Shown here piece by piece: positions 7,179 to 15,151 of a stretch of 64,000 nucleotides of DNA. Made by a program: the position numbers and the translations under genes. The DNA is taken from assembly GCA_963763855.1 (NCBI GenBank), contig CAVXPU010000011.1, forward strand, positions 1 to 64,000, given 5' to 3'. Below the pieces are notes generated by a model that ran no database searches, was not told the origin of the DNA, and worked only from the letters and a program-made list of their open reading frames with translations. Every line of letters starts with the position of its first letter. Positions within the stretch are counted from its first letter, which is position 1. Source of the stretch: JAIBCC01 sp963763855 (lineage in GTDB: Bacteria; Acidobacteriota; Blastocatellia; Pyrinomonadales; Pyrinomonadaceae).

Positions 7179-9284
7179 ATGAAATTTTTAACGACCATGA
7201 TTTTCGTGGCGATTTTGTCTTTTGTCGCATCTGCTCAAAACGTCGTTCGTTATGATTTAAAAATTGACGAAACGACCGTCAATTATTCGGGCAAAACTGT
7301 TAAAGCGTTGGCAATTAACGGACAAATTCCTGCTCCGACTCTGACTTTTACAGAAGGCGACATTGCCGAAATCCACGTTTTCAATAACCTGAATGAAGAA
7401 TCGTCGCTACATTGGCACGGCATTTTATTGCCCAATGAGCAAGACGGCGTTCCGTATCTGACGACCACGCCAATCGCTCCAAAGTCCACGCATATTTTTC
7501 GTTTTCCAATCAAGCAAAGCGGGACATATTGGTATCATTCGCACAGCAATTTGCAAGAGCAACGCGGACTTTACGGTGCGTTTATTATCAACAAAAAAGA
7601 CGAACCGAAAATCCCGAATTACACTGTTTTGTTGAGCGATTGGACGGATGAAAGTCCGCATGAAGTTCATCGTTCTTTGAAAAATGCCAGCGATTATTAC
7701 GCCATCAAAAAAGATGCGGTGCAGTCTTATGGCGAAGCGGCGAAGGCTGGAGCAATCAAACAGAAATTTCGGCAAGAATGGCAACGGATGAATGCGATGG
7801 ACGTTTCGGACGTTTATTACGATGCGTTTTTGACTAATGGAAAAAAGTCCGACGTTCAACCACAATTCAAAGCAGGTGAAAAAGTTCGCCTCCGAATAAT
7901 CAACGGCTCGGCTTCGACATATTTTTGGGTGCAATTTGCGGGCGGACAAATGACGGTTGTCGCATCGGACGGTATGGATGTTGAACCCGTGGATGTTGAT
8001 CGCATGATAATTTCGGTTGCGGAAACTTTCGATGTAATCGTCACGATTCCCGAAGATAAATCGTTTGAATTGCGTTCAACCGCCGAAGATCGGACGAAAG
8101 CGACATCGCTTTGGCTCGGAAGCGGCGACAAAGTGAACGCTCCCGTTTTGCCAAAACTCAAGCTTTTTGAAGGCATGAAAATGATGAACGATATGGGCAA
8201 TCACACGATGAAAATGTCGTATCAGCAGATGGATATGAATGAGGTGATGTATGACGAAACCACACCCGATCCGACCAAAATTACTGACGAGCCTTTCATT
8301 CCGCCCGTAACTTTGAATTATGCGATGCTCAAATCGCCGAGAAAAACGTCACTTGATCCGAACGCTTCGGTGCGAGAAATTAAATTCAAATTAACCGGAA
8401 ATATGAACCGATATATGTGGAGCATGGATGATAAACCGCTTTCAAAATCGGACAAAATCATGATAAGGAAAGGCGAGGTTGTCCGCATCACGCTCTATAA
8501 CGACACGATGATGCGTCATCCGATGCACTTGCACGGTCATTTTTTCCGGATTTTGAATGGTCAAGGCGAGTATTCTCCGCTTAAAAACGTCATGGACATT
8601 ATGCCGATGGAGGAAAATGTCATCGAATTTGATGCGAATGAGGAAAAGGATTGGTTTTTTCATTGCCACATTCTCTATCATATGATGGCGGGAATGGGCA
8701 GAGTTTTTAGTTATGAAAATTCGCCGCCGAATACTCAAGTTGCCCCGACGCAAAAGAATTGGAATTATTTCAAAAACGAAGATGCACGAATGATTCACCC
8801 GATGTTTGAAGTTTCGGCTCAATCAAACGGGCTTTTCGGACACGGAATGGTGATGAATAATTACTACTTTGCCGCAACTCAGTTTCACTTTAATCCGAAA
8901 CACGGTTTTGAATCCGAACAAAAATTCGGACGATTATTCGGCAAAAGTCAATTTTTTAATGCCTATGTCGGCTTTGAATTCAATCGCGAGGAAAATCATG
9001 CAGAAAATCGTTGGGAAAATGAAGTGTTAGGCACGGCAGGTTTCGAATATACTTTGCCGATGTTTGTTAAAACCGATGTTCGCGTGAATCACAAGGGAAA
9101 ATTTCGTCTGCAATTTGAGCGAGACGATCTGGCATTGTCAAAGCGACTGCGGTTTAATGCAATGTGGAATACCGACAAAGAATACGAGGTCGGTCTGAAA
9201 TACATTTTGACAAAACGCTGGCAACTTTCGGGAAACTATTATAATCATTATGGTTTCGGTGCAGGATTGACTTTCAATTATTAG
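7179..9284 (+). CDS. CopA-like multicopper oxidase with C-terminal beta-barrel-like extension
   Basis: A signal peptide (MKFLTTMIFVAILSFVASAQ) precedes three cupredoxin domains. Copper ligands are visible: HWH (78-80), HSH (120-122), HPMHLHGHFF, and the T1/T3 motif HCHILYHMMAGM starting at residue 495. Met-rich segments (about 330-360) are typical of cuprous oxidases. From about residue 535 the protein continues for about 165 aa of alternating aromatic/hydrophobic strands ending in LTFNY, resembling CopB-type outer-membrane barrels. The family oxidises periplasmic Cu(I). Here the enzyme may be fused to its own outer-membrane anchor or copper-binding barrel (inference). It sits inside the copper cluster, after a repeat element. 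Confidence 0.88.
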   Translation: MKFLTTMIFVAILSFVASAQNVVRYDLKIDETTVNYSGKTVKALAINGQIPAPTLTFTEGDIAEIHVFNNLNEESSLHWHGILLPNEQDGVPYLTTTPIAPKSTHIFRFPIKQSGTYWYHSHSNLQEQRGLYGAFIINKKDEPKIPNYTVLLSDWTDESPHEVHRSLKNASDYYAIKKDAVQSYGEAAKAGAIKQKFRQEWQRMNAMDVSDVYYDAFLTNGKKSDVQPQFKAGEKVRLRIINGSASTYFWVQFAGGQMTVVASDGMDVEPVDVDRMIISVAETFDVIVTIPEDKSFELRSTAEDRTKATSLWLGSGDKVNAPVLPKLKLFEGMKMMNDMGNHTMKMSYQQMDMNEVMYDETTPDPTKITDEPFIPPVTLNYAMLKSPRKTSLDPNASVREIKFKLTGNMNRYMWSMDDKPLSKSDKIMIRKGEVVRITLYNDTMMRHPMHLHGHFFRILNGQGEYSPLKNVMDIMPMEENVIEFDANEEKDWFFHCHILYHMMAGMGRVFSYENSPPNTQVAPTQKNWNYFKNEDARMIHPMFEVSAQSNGLFGHGMVMNNYYFAATQFHFNPKHGFESEQKFGRLFGKSQFFNAYVGFEFNREENHAENRWENEVLGTAGFEYTLPMFVKTDVRVNHKGKFRLQFERDDLALSKRLRFNAMWNTDKEYEVGLKYILTKRWQLSGNYYNHYGFGAGLTFNY

Positions 9285-9292
9285 GGAATTGA

Positions 9293-9363
9293 ACCACATA
9301 GGGACATAGAACACATAGAAAAAATTATCCAAAGAACTATGTGAACTATGTTTCTATGTGGTG
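9293..9363. repeat. Intergenic inverted repeat of 9-bp CACATAG-type units
   Basis: The left arm has three 9-bp units with a CATAG core (CCACATAGG, GACATAGAA, CACATAGAA). The right arm mirrors them (CTATGTGAA, CTATGTTT, CTATGTGG). It lies between the oxidase gene and the DUF3347 gene and ends about 10 bp before the latter's ATG, so it could also affect translation or mRNA processing. Confidence 0.8.
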
Positions 9364-9373
9364 AATAAAAATT

Positions 9374-9889
9374 ATGAAAACTATTCTATTTATTACAGTT
9401 ACACTTTTATTTACGGCTTTTGCCAACGCACAAGACTTCGGCAAAATTGATGCGGACGTGCAAAAACAAATAGGTGCGTCATTGACGAGTTATTACGCTT
9501 TGTCAAACTCTTTGATCGATTCGGACTCTGAAAAAGCAAGTATCAAAGCCGAAGAATTAGACAAAACCTTTGATGCAATTGATGTCAGCAAAATGACCGA
9601 CGCACAAAAGACGATGTGGGGAAAACTCGAAAAACTGCTCCGTCTTGACGCAAAGCACATTAAAGACAACAAAGAAGTCGGGCATCAACGGGGACATTTT
9701 GCAAAACTTTCAAACAATATGTATGCACTGATTTTCAACTTCAAAGCCAATGAAACAGAGGCTTATCTGCAATATTGTCCGATGAAAAAAGCTTCGTGGC
9801 TTTCTGATAAAAAAGAGATTCGCAATCCCTATTACGGCAATAAAATGCTTGATTGCGGTTCTACTAAAAAGACTTTGAAAAAAGCCTAG
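9374..9889 (+). CDS. DUF3347-domain periplasmic protein, copper-associated
   Basis: A 19-residue signal peptide (ending FANAQ) precedes a helical domain (about 25-120) and a terminal region with YCPMKKASWLSDKKEIRNPY and MLDCG. This is the pattern of DUF3347 proteins, often found beside or fused to CusB/CusF-type copper proteins. Cys and Met in CPM and the last Cys are candidate ligands. It follows the multicopper oxidase and precedes a CDF-like transporter by 9 bp, supporting a periplasmic copper-binding or delivery role. The biochemical activity of the family is not established. Confidence 0.8.
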   Translation: MKTILFITVTLLFTAFANAQDFGKIDADVQKQIGASLTSYYALSNSLIDSDSEKASIKAEELDKTFDAIDVSKMTDAQKTMWGKLEKLLRLDAKHIKDNKEVGHQRGHFAKLSNNMYALIFNFKANETEAYLQYCPMKKASWLSDKKEIRNPYYGNKMLDCGSTKKTLKKA

Positions 9890-9898
9890 CGGCAAAAG

Positions 9899-10552
9899 AT
9901 GGAAAATATCGCAGACATAAATCACACTAAACAAAAGCTCTACATACTCGCTTTCGGGCTTGCTGCGTTTACTATTTTTTACAATATCATCGAAGGTTTG
10001 GTCGCGACATACTTTGGCTACACTGATGAAAGTTTGGCATTATTTGGTTTCGGCATTGATAGTTTCATCGAAGTAATTTCAGGAATTGGAATTGCTTCGA
10101 TGATCCTTCGGATTCAATGGAATCCGAATAGCAACCGCGATAATTTTGAACGAACCGCATTGAAAATTACGGGTATGGCTTTCTATTTGCTTGTGTTAGG
10201 TCTAATAACTACAAGCATTTACAATATTTGGACCGGTCATAGTCCTGAAACAACGTTGGCGGGAATTATAATTTCTACCGTTTCTATTGCCGTCATGTGG
10301 TTATTGATAATCGGCAAAAGAAATGTCGGAAACCAATTAAATTCCGAAGCGATTCTTGCCGATGCAAATTGCACCAAAGTTTGCGTTTATATGTCAATCA
10401 TCTTGCTGATTAGCAGCGGGATTTATACCCTGACAAATTTTGCATACATTGATAGCATCGGCACTCTGGGACTCGCATATTTTTCTTTGAAAGAAGGAAA
10501 AGAGTGCTTTGAAAAAGCGAGCAGCGATAAGATATGCTGTGATCACGATTAA
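9899..10552 (+). CDS. CDF-like cation transporter homologue
   Basis: This 217-aa protein has about six hydrophobic segments. Segment 2 carries FGFGIDSFIEVISG and segment 5 carries ADANCTKVCVYMS. They occupy the places where cation diffusion facilitators have their metal-binding HxxxD/DxxxD residues, but with Asp/Asn/Cys instead of the usual zinc-site His. It lacks the cytoplasmic C-terminal domain and ends with CCDHD, another possible metal site. Position between copper genes suggests soft-metal transport or sensing. Family assignment is good; substrate is inferred. Confidence 0.75.
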   Translation: MENIADINHTKQKLYILAFGLAAFTIFYNIIEGLVATYFGYTDESLALFGFGIDSFIEVISGIGIASMILRIQWNPNSNRDNFERTALKITGMAFYLLVLGLITTSIYNIWTGHSPETTLAGIIISTVSIAVMWLLIIGKRNVGNQLNSEAILADANCTKVCVYMSIILLISSGIYTLTNFAYIDSIGTLGLAYFSLKEGKECFEKASSDKICCDHD

Positions 10553-10558
10553 ATAACT

Positions 10559-11440
10559 ATGAAAAAATATATTTTACTATTGATCGTTTTATTGACCTTA
10601 AAAATTGCCGTTTTCGCTCAAGCAAAAACCGAAAAATTGACCGGACAAGTCGTTTGCTCGCTTTGTTGGTTTGAAGAAGAAGACCGCAACAAATCGCCCT
10701 ATGGAAACGCCGCCGATATTGATTGTGCTGCCGATTGTGCGAAAAACGGCAAGGGACAATCTATCGCCGTTAAAAACGAAAAAGGCGAATTCCTTTTGTA
10801 TGAATTAGAAAAAGGTTCGTTTGACTTAAAGGCGAAAAACTTTCTGGAATTCGTACCCAAAACGGTTGAAATTGAAGGCGTTGTTCGCAAAAACAAGGAT
10901 AAATACATTGTCAAAGTTAATGCCTTGAAGGTTTTGAAAGCCTCCGAGGTTAATAACGAAATTGTTGACGCAAAACTTGCATTAAATGATCTTTCCGGTG
11001 TCGCCCAAGATTTGAAAACGTTCAACGGACGTTTCGCCATCGTCAATTTTTGGGCAACTTGGTGCGTGCCTTGCAAAGAGGAAATGCCCGATCTTGCAGC
11101 GATTCAAAACGAATATGCACCGCTTGGCGTTCAGGTAATCGGCGTAACTGCCGACACCGAAAAAGATAAGGCGAAAGTGCTGAAATTTGTCCGCGACGTC
11201 AAAGTAAATTTTCCGATTTGGCTTGGGTTGACTAACCCGCAAATGGAATCATTTGGAGTTGGAAAAGCTCTGCCTGCAACAGTTATAGTTAATCGTGAAG
11301 GCAAAATAGTTTGGCGAAAGGTTGGCAAAATTGACGCTGTTGAGCTGAGAAAAGAACTCGACAAATTGCTTGATTCGAAAGTTGCACACGTCAAAATGAA
11401 GAAGTCGAAGGCTGATAATACCTCGCTTGTGCCTGCCTGA
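10559..11440 (+). CDS. Periplasmic Cys-domain protein fused to a TlpA-like thioredoxin
   Basis: A signal peptide (about 1-21) is followed by a domain (about 25-135) with VVCSLCWFEEEDRN and IDCAADCAKNGKG. A TlpA/ResA-type thioredoxin domain with the redox motif WCVPC (168-172) and cis-Pro loop ALPATVIV follows. TlpA proteins reduce disulfides in cytochrome c and copper-site maturation. The N-terminal domain resembles the C-terminal half of the 12755-13483 product, including the CAxxC pattern. The gene begins 6 bp after the transporter. It ends in a GC-rich stretch, and a possible gene remnant lies in the same frame downstream. Confidence 0.85.
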   Translation: MKKYILLLIVLLTLKIAVFAQAKTEKLTGQVVCSLCWFEEEDRNKSPYGNAADIDCAADCAKNGKGQSIAVKNEKGEFLLYELEKGSFDLKAKNFLEFVPKTVEIEGVVRKNKDKYIVKVNALKVLKASEVNNEIVDAKLALNDLSGVAQDLKTFNGRFAIVNFWATWCVPCKEEMPDLAAIQNEYAPLGVQVIGVTADTEKDKAKVLKFVRDVKVNFPIWLGLTNPQMESFGVGKALPATVIVNREGKIVWRKVGKIDAVELRKELDKLLDSKVAHVKMKKSKADNTSLVPA

Positions 11441-11509
11441 GCGGTCTGACCGGGCGAAGGCTCGGCTGTTCGGGGAACGGCTCAAAACGCAAAAAAATTC
11501 ACATGGGGT

Positions 11510-11995
11510 TTGCGGGTAATTCCGGGACAAGTTGAACGGGCGAAGGTCCGCACAACGTTAATGTATCGTCCCCATCCGCAGATAAATATCGGAGTTGAAT
11601 ATAATCCGTACGTCGGCGAAGTTCGCCCGCTTTTGACGTTGATTCCATTGAAAGAAACGAAAAATCGTCCGGCTATTATTTTCGGATTCAGTTCAGACCG
11701 AATCGGCACGCCAAGCGGAAGTTCGTTTTACCTGACCGCAAGCAAAGATTTAACCAATTGGACAGGCTTGCCAATCGCACCATACGGCGGAATTGTTTAT
11801 GGAACTTACGAAAAAAAATGGCGGGCAATCGGCGGTTTGAACATTAGAATTCGGGATAATTTAACGTCGCTGATTCAGTTCGACGGTGTAAAAGTTCACC
11901 CAACTCTGACATATAACTTTAACGAAACACACGGTTTAACTTTCTTAATGATTCGCGGGAAGAATCCGGGATTTACTTATACTTATTCATTTTAG
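11510..11995 (+). CDS. Beta-rich, outer-membrane-like protein; start uncertain, possibly 5'-truncated
   Basis: The frame is open from 11450 to the stop at 11995, in the same reading frame as the preceding TlpA gene but separated by two stops (11438 and 11447). No ATG, good ribosome-binding site or signal peptide is present; TTG 11510 is the first plausible start. The translation alternates hydrophobic and polar residues (INIGVEYNPYVGEVRPLL, ending GFTYTYSF with a terminal Phe), like outer-membrane barrels. Lack of an export signal suggests a truncated gene or the remnant of a longer one. It converges on the TANGO2-like gene, overlapping its end by 4 bp. Confidence 0.5.
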   Translation: MRVIPGQVERAKVRTTLMYRPHPQINIGVEYNPYVGEVRPLLTLIPLKETKNRPAIIFGFSSDRIGTPSGSSFYLTASKDLTNWTGLPIAPYGGIVYGTYEKKWRAIGGLNIRIRDNLTSLIQFDGVKVHPTLTYNFNETHGLTFLMIRGKNPGFTYTYSF

Positions 11996-12753
11996 GCGAC
12001 TATTGTGAAACGTTGTTCAGCGAAATCGAGGAATTTATTGTCATAGCTCTTTTCATTAAATGTAACTTCATCGTCGTCTGCAACTAGTAAAACACTCGAA
12101 CAACGAGTTCCATAAATTGGCGTTTCTATAAAAATCGGAGACAAAATACGCTCGCGTTCTAATCCAATGCCGGTGTTTGGTAAATCTTCATCATTTGCCA
12201 CAGTTTTATCGGCTAAAATTTCGAGCAAATTATCTGTGGTTATTTCATTCAAACTATTTTGCAGCTTTGCTTTTCCGCTTTTAACTTTGTGCCAGTCCGT
12301 GTCAAGCAAATGATTGCTCAAGCCGTAAATGCCCGAATTTAACGTGATTATTTCATCGGAAATATTTGAGTAATACGCAACATTTGTATTGTGTGAAAGT
12401 TCGCCGATCAATAAATTAAAGCCGGTGTAATTATCCCTATCTGATTGAATCTGTTGAAGATAATGTTGCGGAGAATCTCCGCGAAACAAAAAATCTTTAA
12501 CCAAATTTCCGCGTGAAAGCCTGCCTTTCGGCTGATTCGGATCACGAAAATTTGTTACCGCCGCGAAACGTCCTGTTTTTGTAACGCCTAGCCAAGTGCC
12601 GCCGTGAACCAAGTCTTTTCCAGCTAAAATATTGGGATTTTCCGCCCAAAAATCTGTCGGTGCGGTTGGACGTTCATAAAATTCATCGCGGTTTGCGGCG
12701 AGAATAAATTTGTATTTCGGATGCTGATCTATCGCAAATAAAATTATACACAT
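11992..12753 (-). CDS. NRDE/TANGO2-family protein
   Basis: The N-terminus MCIILFA followed by AANRDEFYERPT is the signature of the NRDE (TANGO2/PF05742) family. GTWLGVTKTGRFAAVTNFRDP is also characteristic. Cys2 occupies the position of an N-terminal nucleophile after Met removal. The 253-aa length is typical. The bacterial function is unknown; eukaryotic TANGO2 has been linked to haem and lipid handling. It follows the Cys-domain membrane protein by 1 bp, so it is the last gene of a minus-strand operon with ferric-reductase/Rieske components, consistent with a haem or redox connection (inference). Confidence 0.9.
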   Translation of the reverse strand: MCIILFAIDQHPKYKFILAANRDEFYERPTAPTDFWAENPNILAGKDLVHGGTWLGVTKTGRFAAVTNFRDPNQPKGRLSRGNLVKDFLFRGDSPQHYLQQIQSDRDNYTGFNLLIGELSHNTNVAYYSNISDEIITLNSGIYGLSNHLLDTDWHKVKSGKAKLQNSLNEITTDNLLEILADKTVANDEDLPNTGIGLERERILSPIFIETPIYGTRCSSVLLVADDDEVTFNEKSYDNKFLDFAEQRFTIVA

Positions 12754-12754
12754 T

Positions 12755-13483
12755 CTAAAGTCGTTTGATGGAATTTAAGTAAATAAACAGTTTATCACCT
12801 TGCCGTTTCACTTCGCCGCTAATTTCTACCGGCTCAGCAACGTAATCTAAAAACTTTGATTTATCTGCAACAATCCATAATTCGGAAACGTTTCCGTCGC
12901 GGTCTTTAACGACAAACAAGGGAGGAATTCCGCCGCTCAAGCAACGAATCGCACATTCCTTATGCGGCTTCGATTGCCCCGGATTCATCACGCCAAGATA
13001 ACATTTGCTGTCGACAATTTCGCCGTTAAGTGCTTGCACGCCAAGGCTTTCCATCGATTCAGTATTCGCAGTTTCTTTCGTTTCGTTTCCCCGAATTGAA
13101 TCGGAAACGACCTCGATCATTTTCAAATCGTCGCGGTAGATCAGCTTACCTTTCAATTTTACCGATTGATTTTTGTATGCAGAAACGTCAACCCCGAATT
13201 TTCCTTCGGAAACGAGCGGAAATCTCTCAAACAGCGGCAAAGTTCCATTCCTTTCCGACTTTTCGACCAGTAAAAATGGTATTGGTTCAGCTTGAATTGT
13301 ACCTGTAAATTCTTTAGTTTCAGTAAATTCAAAAAAACTATTGGCGAAAGGTTTTTGACCAAACCAAAGAGTGATCGCCAAAATTATTCCGACCGCAAAC
13401 GCAAACACCACGAAGGAACGAACAAGCTTCGCCACGTCTTTCGACATTTTCGGCAAATATCCGATATAAAAATCTTCGCTCAT
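12755..13483 (-). CDS. Membrane-anchored protein with a periplasmic Cys domain
   Basis: I chose ATG 13483 (a GAGGA-type site precedes it); longer frames run into a repeat element. One membrane segment (about 20-42) is followed by an OB-like region and a C-terminal domain beginning NGEIVDSKCYLGVMNPG and containing PHKECAIRCLSGGIPP. That Cys/His pattern recurs in the TlpA-fusion gene at 10559. The conserved Cys, His and CAxxC suggest metal, haem or disulfide chemistry in the periplasm. It is co-oriented with the ferric-reductase/Rieske gene and TANGO2-like gene, so a shared electron-transfer role is plausible. The family is not named here with confidence. Confidence 0.75.
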   Translation of the reverse strand: MSEDFYIGYLPKMSKDVAKLVRSFVVFAFAVGIILAITLWFGQKPFANSFFEFTETKEFTGTIQAEPIPFLLVEKSERNGTLPLFERFPLVSEGKFGVDVSAYKNQSVKLKGKLIYRDDLKMIEVVSDSIRGNETKETANTESMESLGVQALNGEIVDSKCYLGVMNPGQSKPHKECAIRCLSGGIPPLFVVKDRDGNVSELWIVADKSKFLDYVAEPVEISGEVKRQGDKLFIYLNSIKRL

Positions 13484-13546
13484 AACAATAATCCTCACTT
13501 CGTTTTGCCAGCTAACGTTCTTTGAAAAATAAATACCGTAAAAACC

Positions 13547-13673
13547 GGAACTCGGACACTCTTGTCCGAATGCCTTTGCAAAAGGCAAAAATGTGCCTGA
13601 AAAATCAAGTTGATTTATTTGTCAGGAGCGTTTGATTGCTCTGCAATCAGTCGGACAAGAGTGTCCGAGTTCC
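13547..13673. repeat. 127-bp MITE-like element with perfect 23-bp terminal inverted repeats
   Basis: The outer 23 bp (13547-13569) are the exact reverse complement of 13651-13673; each contains the core CGGACACTCTTGTCCG. Smaller nested hairpins fill the interior (TGCCTTTGCAAAAGGCA near 13570; CCTGA...TCAGG near 13597-13626). No coding capacity is seen. It separates the ferric-reductase/Rieske gene from the downstream Cys-domain gene in the same orientation. Confidence 0.85.
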
Positions 13674-13729
13674 AATCTCAACGCAATTTCTTTTACGGCT
13701 TTAAATTTTCAAAGAACATAAGCTGGAAC

Positions 13730-14320
13730 TCAAATCTCCGTCGGTTTGACAAAAGTTCCCGCTTTTTCAGGTTTCACGTTCACGAAAACTCGTCCATTCA
13801 CAATTTTAGTCCGAAATATTGGAATCCTTTCGGTAAATGGCGGCGGCGATTGTCCGTTTTCTGGCAAATATTGAAAGCCGTGCCACGGACACGTCATGCA
13901 GCCGTCAATAATTTCGCCTTCGCCCAGCGGTCCGTTTTGATGTTGGCAAACGTTTGAAACAGCGGAAATCTTCCCGTCATATTTGAAGATAGCCACCCGT
14001 TCGCCCGAAATTGTCGCGATGCACGCACGTTTTTCGGGAATTTCATCAACCGTGCAAACGTCAATAAAGTCTTTGTTGTCAATAGCTTGCTCGGTGTCTA
14101 ATGCCCGTTCGCTAAAACCTGAAACTAAGTGAATGGCAATTAACGAAAACATTCCGATTCCCAAAGCAACGGTCAATATCGGACTGGTTTCCGCCTGCAA
14201 AACTCCGAGCGTGATATGTCCGATCACCAACGCATACGCTACATATACGAGTCCATGCAGCGTCTTCCAAACAGGTGCCGTTAAGTTTTTCAGCCAAAAA
14301 TCGTGGCTCGTAGCCGCCAA
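13730..14320 (-). CDS. C-terminal part of a frameshifted ferric-reductase-like/Rieske protein (Rieske half)
   Basis: This frame carries the last membrane segments and a Rieske [2Fe-2S] domain. The cluster ligands are visible as CQH and CPWHGF, separated by a glycine-rich stretch. It opens at TTG 14320 immediately after an in-frame TGA, and its first residues (AATSHDFWLKNL) continue the sequence of the upstream half if one base is removed at about 14315-14319. So it is not an independent gene but the 3' part of one of about 1,030 bp. The Rieske domain would pass electrons to or from a membrane haem domain. Confidence 0.75.
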   Translation of the reverse strand: MAATSHDFWLKNLTAPVWKTLHGLVYVAYALVIGHITLGVLQAETSPILTVALGIGMFSLIAIHLVSGFSERALDTEQAIDNKDFIDVCTVDEIPEKRACIATISGERVAIFKYDGKISAVSNVCQHQNGPLGEGEIIDGCMTCPWHGFQYLPENGQSPPPFTERIPIFRTKIVNGRVFVNVKPEKAGTFVKPTEI

Positions 14321-14759
14321 TCAAAAATAAAATTATCAATGCGAAAAATCCTAGCGGCTGAAAAGGGAAATCAGCGACGCTGGTAAACCTGGTATTGCTT
14401 GTAAGTAAACTAATTATTGGATTTACATCGCCAAATGCATGAAACTGAAGGATCGAAAAAACGCCGTGAACAGCTCCGATGAAAAACGTTGTAACGCCCA
14501 AATGTCTGCGATTATAAAGCAGCGGCAGAAATCTCGGCGAAAGCCTGCAAAGCGGTCCGATTATCAAAACAATATGCAAAAGCAATATCGCACACGTTCC
14601 GAATCCACGAATTATTAGTGTTTCGGCAGTCGCATTTGGCTGCAAAATACTTCCAAAGCCGATGAAGAGCAAAAGATATGCCGCAACGCCCGACCACAAG
14701 ATCGCGTCGTAAATTTTCTTTTGCCGGTTCCAGCTGATTGCGGAGTATTTTTCGCTCAT
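14112..14759 (-). CDS. N-terminal part of a frameshifted ferric-reductase-like/Rieske protein (membrane half)
   Basis: The start ATG 14759 overlaps the stop of a 46-aa gene (ATGA). Residues 1 to about 147 form at least four membrane segments with His residues (LLHIVLIIGPL, GAVHGVFSIL) like the b-type haem sites of ferric-reductase-like domains. Downstream of about 14317 the frame diverges into out-of-frame sequence (GGYEPRFLAEKLNG...). The correct continuation lies in the 13730-14320 frame. Removing one G from GGCGGC restores an intact reductase-Rieske protein of about 340 aa. The tail after residue 147 should be disregarded. Confidence 0.75.
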   Translation of the reverse strand: MSEKYSAISWNRQKKIYDAILWSGVAAYLLLFIGFGSILQPNATAETLIIRGFGTCAILLLHIVLIIGPLCRLSPRFLPLLYNRRHLGVTTFFIGAVHGVFSILQFHAFGDVNPIISLLTSNTRFTSVADFPFQPLGFFALIILFLIGGYEPRFLAEKLNGTCLEDAAWTRICSVCVGDRTYHARSFAGGNQSDIDRCFGNRNVFVNCHSLSFRF

Positions 14760-14896
14760 TTGGTTTGAATTTGCGGAATCTTTTCGTTGATTGGTTCGCT
14801 GTGCCTAAATGCAATGCTCGCAACAAATAGCAGGCTCAGAACGATCGCCAAAACCGACCAAATTATTCTATGTTTTCTTCGAATTGAACTAATCAT
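14756..14896 (-). CDS. Small single-pass membrane protein (46 aa)
   Basis: This short gene starts at ATG 14896 inside the 3' end of the 82-aa gene (8-bp overlap) and stops with TGA overlapping the ATG of the ferric-reductase-like gene. Translation reads MISSIRRKHR, then a hydrophobic segment (about 11-30), then a short polar tail ending IPQIQTK. The basic N-terminus and single membrane helix suggest an accessory subunit. Overlaps on both sides are strong evidence that it is translated within the operon. I do not recognise a family. Confidence 0.65.
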   Translation of the reverse strand: MISSIRRKHRIIWSVLAIVLSLLFVASIAFRHSEPINEKIPQIQTK

Positions 14897-15137
14897 TGGT
14901 CAAATCTCGATGAGCATTTCGTTCAATCGGAAGATTTTCGCGATTAAATAATCGCCACGCCAGAAAAACCCAAAATGCGACTGTTCCGAAAAATATGATA
15001 ATTCGAAAAAATATACTCGTTCCTTTAGCCGATTCGTCCATTTTTGTTACACCAAATGCAACAAACCAAACGGCAAACAGGCAACCGATTGCCAAATAGG
15101 CGAAACCTGCATAGACGATTATTTCAGCTAAAAGCAT
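14889..15137 (-). CDS. Small two-pass membrane protein (82 aa)
   Basis: ATG 15137 was chosen; a longer frame would run into the glucosidase gene, which ends at 15152. Two membrane segments (about 4-26 and 43-63) flank a polar loop (TKMDESAKGTS). The C-terminus is charged. Its stop overlaps the start of the 46-aa gene, so both belong to the ferric-reductase/Rieske operon and could be small subunits of that membrane complex. The function is unknown. Confidence 0.65.
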   Translation of the reverse strand: MLLAEIIVYAGFAYLAIGCLFAVWFVAFGVTKMDESAKGTSIFFRIIIFFGTVAFWVFLAWRLFNRENLPIERNAHRDLTND

Positions 15138-15151
15138 ATCTAAAAATAAAC

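Noticed and set aside
14310..14325. Programmed frameshift in the ferric-reductase/Rieske gene
   Set aside because: There is no slippery heptamer with a downstream pseudoknot visible, and two other genes in the window show similar single-base breaks.
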